This document shows, in pieces, positions 62,670 to 64,000 of a stretch of 64,000 nt of DNA. The notes below the pieces were generated by a model, which saw only the letters and a list, made by a program, of their open reading frames with translations, had not been told where the DNA came from and did no database searches. The translations under genes and the position numbers were made by a program. The DNA comes from Kiritimatiellia bacterium. Its GTDB lineage: Bacteria > Verrucomicrobiota > Kiritimatiellia > RFP12 > UBA1067. The DNA lies in the NCBI GenBank assembly GCA_017525225.1, contig JAFXTB010000155.1:19013-83012 (forward strand), given 5' to 3'. The stretch's first letter is position 1; each line of letters opens with the position of its first letter.

Positions 62670-63248
62670 TCAACGGTTTAAACAATTGCGTAATGTCATA
62701 TCGCCTTCCATGCTCTTCAAAGCGATCTCACCTTTTCGGATAGTCCCTGCTATGACAGACAAATCCTTTACCGTAAATGGTGTCGAAGTCGTACCATAGT
62801 TTTTATGGGCTTTGCCATAACAATCCAATTGTTCTATGAGCGCATCCAACCCCTCTTTTACACCCTCCTTTAAAAAGAAATAATGTGCTGCTGTAAACTG
62901 CGGTATTAAAAGGTCTTTCAATTGGAGAAGCATAAGACTGCCTGTGTCCAGATTTAGTTTCGTATAAAATCTAATAATCTCTATATCTGACTGAAGATAT
63001 TCTATCCAGTCTGTTGAAAATGCAGCACCGTCAACAGGCATTTTCCGCTGTGCGTCAGCATGTGCGCGTGAAAGTGTAGCAACCAATGACCGAAAAAGCG
63101 AATAAACTTCCACACGTCTATCAATCAGCGATATCTTTTGTGTTGTACGGGCATTCAGATGTGAATAGATCACTCCAAGTATCGTCACCATCAATATCAA
63201 TACAGATAATACTGATGACACTATTACCCCTACACATGCCATACTCAT
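62670..63248 (-). CDS. Small membrane-anchored protein of unknown function
   Basis: This is a 192-residue protein with one N-terminal membrane segment (about 5-28, rich in V, L, I, S) and a mainly helical, extracytoplasmic or cytoplasmic body (FRSLVATLSRAHADAQRK, LDTGSLMLLQLKDLLI). No family is recognised. It ends 20 bases before the SUMF1-like gene in the same direction, so the two are probably co-transcribed. The ATG at 63248 follows GAAGAGAAAA. Confidence 0.65.
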   Translation of the reverse strand: MSMACVGVIVSSVLSVLILMVTILGVIYSHLNARTTQKISLIDRRVEVYSLFRSLVATLSRAHADAQRKMPVDGAAFSTDWIEYLQSDIEIIRFYTKLNLDTGSLMLLQLKDLLIPQFTAAHYFFLKEGVKEGLDALIEQLDCYGKAHKNYGTTSTPFTVKDLSVIAGTIRKGEIALKSMEGDMTLRNCLNR

Positions 63249-63313
63249 TTTTCTCTTCCTTTTCTCCCGCGCCTGTTGTTCGCACGGTGACACCCTCGGC
63301 GCAGAAAAGAAGA

Positions 63314-63518
63314 GTGGCGTGCCTTACATTCTCATGTCACAGTAGAGGCATCGCCAAACGCCGTCGGTAAACATGATCAGAAAGCACGCCACGTGGGACT
63401 TGCCCACGTAGCGCAACCTTCGTATCTCGCTTACCTAACTTTGGCGAAGTTTCTACTGTAGCGACAATACGCTGTTGCGTACGTGTCCTCCTTCGCGGGT
63501 TATTCCGCTACGGAGGAC
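63314..63518. other. Strongly folded non-coding stretch, possible structured RNA
   Basis: No gene is supported from 63249 to the window end (about 750 bases). This part contains nested stems: GTGGCGTGC with GCACGCCAC (63314-63322 and 63384-63392) enclosing TCATGT/ACATGA; ACGTGGG/CCCACGT (63391-63409); AACTT/AAGTT; and GTCCTCC with GGAGGAC (63485-63518) enclosing GCGG/CCGC. Such density is unusual for random DNA, but the strand and family are unknown. Confidence 0.35.
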
Positions 63519-63561
63519 TAGCTGGGGGCCTTTCGGGCTTCCCCAACTCCCCGGATTGGAG

Positions 63562-63587
63562 CGGTCACGCGGGACGCGCGACCCTAC
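63562..63587 (-). repeat. REP element
   Basis: Minus strand GGTAGGGTCGCGCGTCCCGC plus its closing arm. Nearly identical to the copy at 35417-35442. Confidence 0.75.
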
Positions 63588-63612
63588 CTGTGTTCCGGGG
63601 TTCTGCCCTTCC

Positions 63613-63704
63613 AAATGTAAAATGTAGAATGTAAAATGTAAAATCAGATGGAGCCGTGTGGGCTGCCATCATTTTACATTCTTCATTTTCAATTTTACAT
63701 TCTT
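63613..63704. repeat. ATGTAAA tandem repeats with facing inverted copy
   Basis: AATGTAAAATGTAGAATGTA and continuation (63613-63644) is mirrored by CATTTTACATTCTTCATTTT and continuation (63668-63704). The two arms can pair, with a 23-base spacer. Probably a dispersed AT-rich repeat; not a CRISPR. Confidence 0.6.
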
Positions 63705-63753
63705 CAGGGCCGGTGGCGGATACTTGGTGCCGCTCTTCGCCGCGCTTGCCGCG

Positions 63754-63972
63754 TCACGAAAAGCCGTATCCGCCGATATCAAAGATCGAAACTGTTCCCT
63801 TTTTATCAGGAACGCGAGATATAATACCAAATTGCGGCGGCGGCAACAAGCAGAAAACGCGGGATACGGAATTGCCGGGGTGCGATTCTAAACCGTTGAG
63901 CCGCTTGCGCGTAGCGCGGTTGATACCGAGGCCTATGCCGACCTGCTCGCCCGACCCGCAGTTTGCAGGCAC
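63754..63972 (-). other. Weak open frame at the right edge
   Basis: A 72-codon frame starting MPANCGSGEQVGIGLGINRA and ending IFDIGGYGFS. It has no ribosome-binding site and no known family, and the high-GC start looks different from the rest. It may be a fragment of a larger gene or chance. Included because the stretch holds nothing better. Confidence 0.2.
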
Positions 63973-64000
63973 CCCGCCGGCATGATTTTGACGCGCGGGC

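Noticed and set aside
63613..63704. CRISPR array
   Set aside because: Units are short, AT-rich and contiguous, with no spacers and no cas genes.
1..64000. A complete prophage
   Set aside because: Phage-type accessory genes are present, but no capsid, portal, terminase, tail, lysis or integrase gene was found.

Overview
The window looks like bacterial chromosome carrying a dense accessory region. Its left edge is a housekeeping gene, mraY (lipid I synthesis), cut by the window boundary. The rest is almost entirely accessory, and most of it is on the minus strand. Secreted BspA-type leucine-rich and BACON-repeat proteins, a C-terminal GTDPTD motif, formylglycine-enzyme-like proteins and a REP-associated transposase fit a gut-type member of the Verrucomicrobiota/Kiritimatiellota/Lentisphaerota group. 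That placement is inference only. No capsid, terminase, portal or integrase gene was seen, so this is not a complete prophage. GP88-, DUF932-, DUF6939- and ART-like genes are nevertheless typical phage or mobile-element cargo.

Layout, left to right. 0-5 kb: mraY, a secreted tyrosine phosphatase, a protein ending in an RNA polymerase alpha C-terminal domain, a zinc peptidase, a REP-associated tyrosine transposase and a recC remnant. 5.3-13.1 kb: an AT-richer four-gene block with two DUF262 proteins, one fused to a sacsin-type HSP90-like ATPase; this is a candidate anti-phage defence system. 13.2-17.1 kb: nudix, metallophosphatase, peptidase and small unknown genes. 17.15-22.27 kb: an ADP-ribose/NAD cassette (PARG, PfkB kinase, NADAR, ADP-ribosyltransferase-like protein, a new 32-residue Cys-rich peptide, RapZ-C domain, GP88) bracketed by two 200-bp direct repeats, each holding the same tRNA-Leu gene. 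22.3-35.4 kb: a sigma-like protein, retropepsin, Sel1, DUF6939, dNTPase, surface LRR protein, SNF2 ATPase, PncC, ADP-ribosylglycohydrolase and ClpP. 35.5-38.7 kb: a tandem AAA+ ATPase, a small partner protein and a second sigma-like protein. 39-51 kb: a transcription island. It holds an RtcR-like CARF-AAA+ regulator (plus strand) facing a minus-strand run of a single-chain beta-beta' RNA polymerase of only 1642 residues, a truncated sigma-54-like protein, a DUF932-like protein, a helicase and a full sigma-70 factor. 51-64 kb: a DUF2235 hydrolase pair, a phosphatase, a DUF234-type ATPase, a giant BACON-repeat surface protein, a NucS-like nuclease, a formylglycine-enzyme-like protein and a structured non-coding right end.

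The most interesting content is the transcription apparatus: a miniaturised fused RNA polymerase, two kinds of sigma factor beside it, two small sigma-like proteins, a free alpha-CTD protein and shared promoter motifs. The island could supply its own transcription machinery, or could modify the host's. The second theme is ADP-ribose and NAD chemistry: ART, NADAR, two de-ADP-ribosylating enzymes, PncC and a nudix protein. The third is a REP family (GGTAGGG plus palindrome) with its transposase; one REP is embedded in frame inside the polymerase gene.
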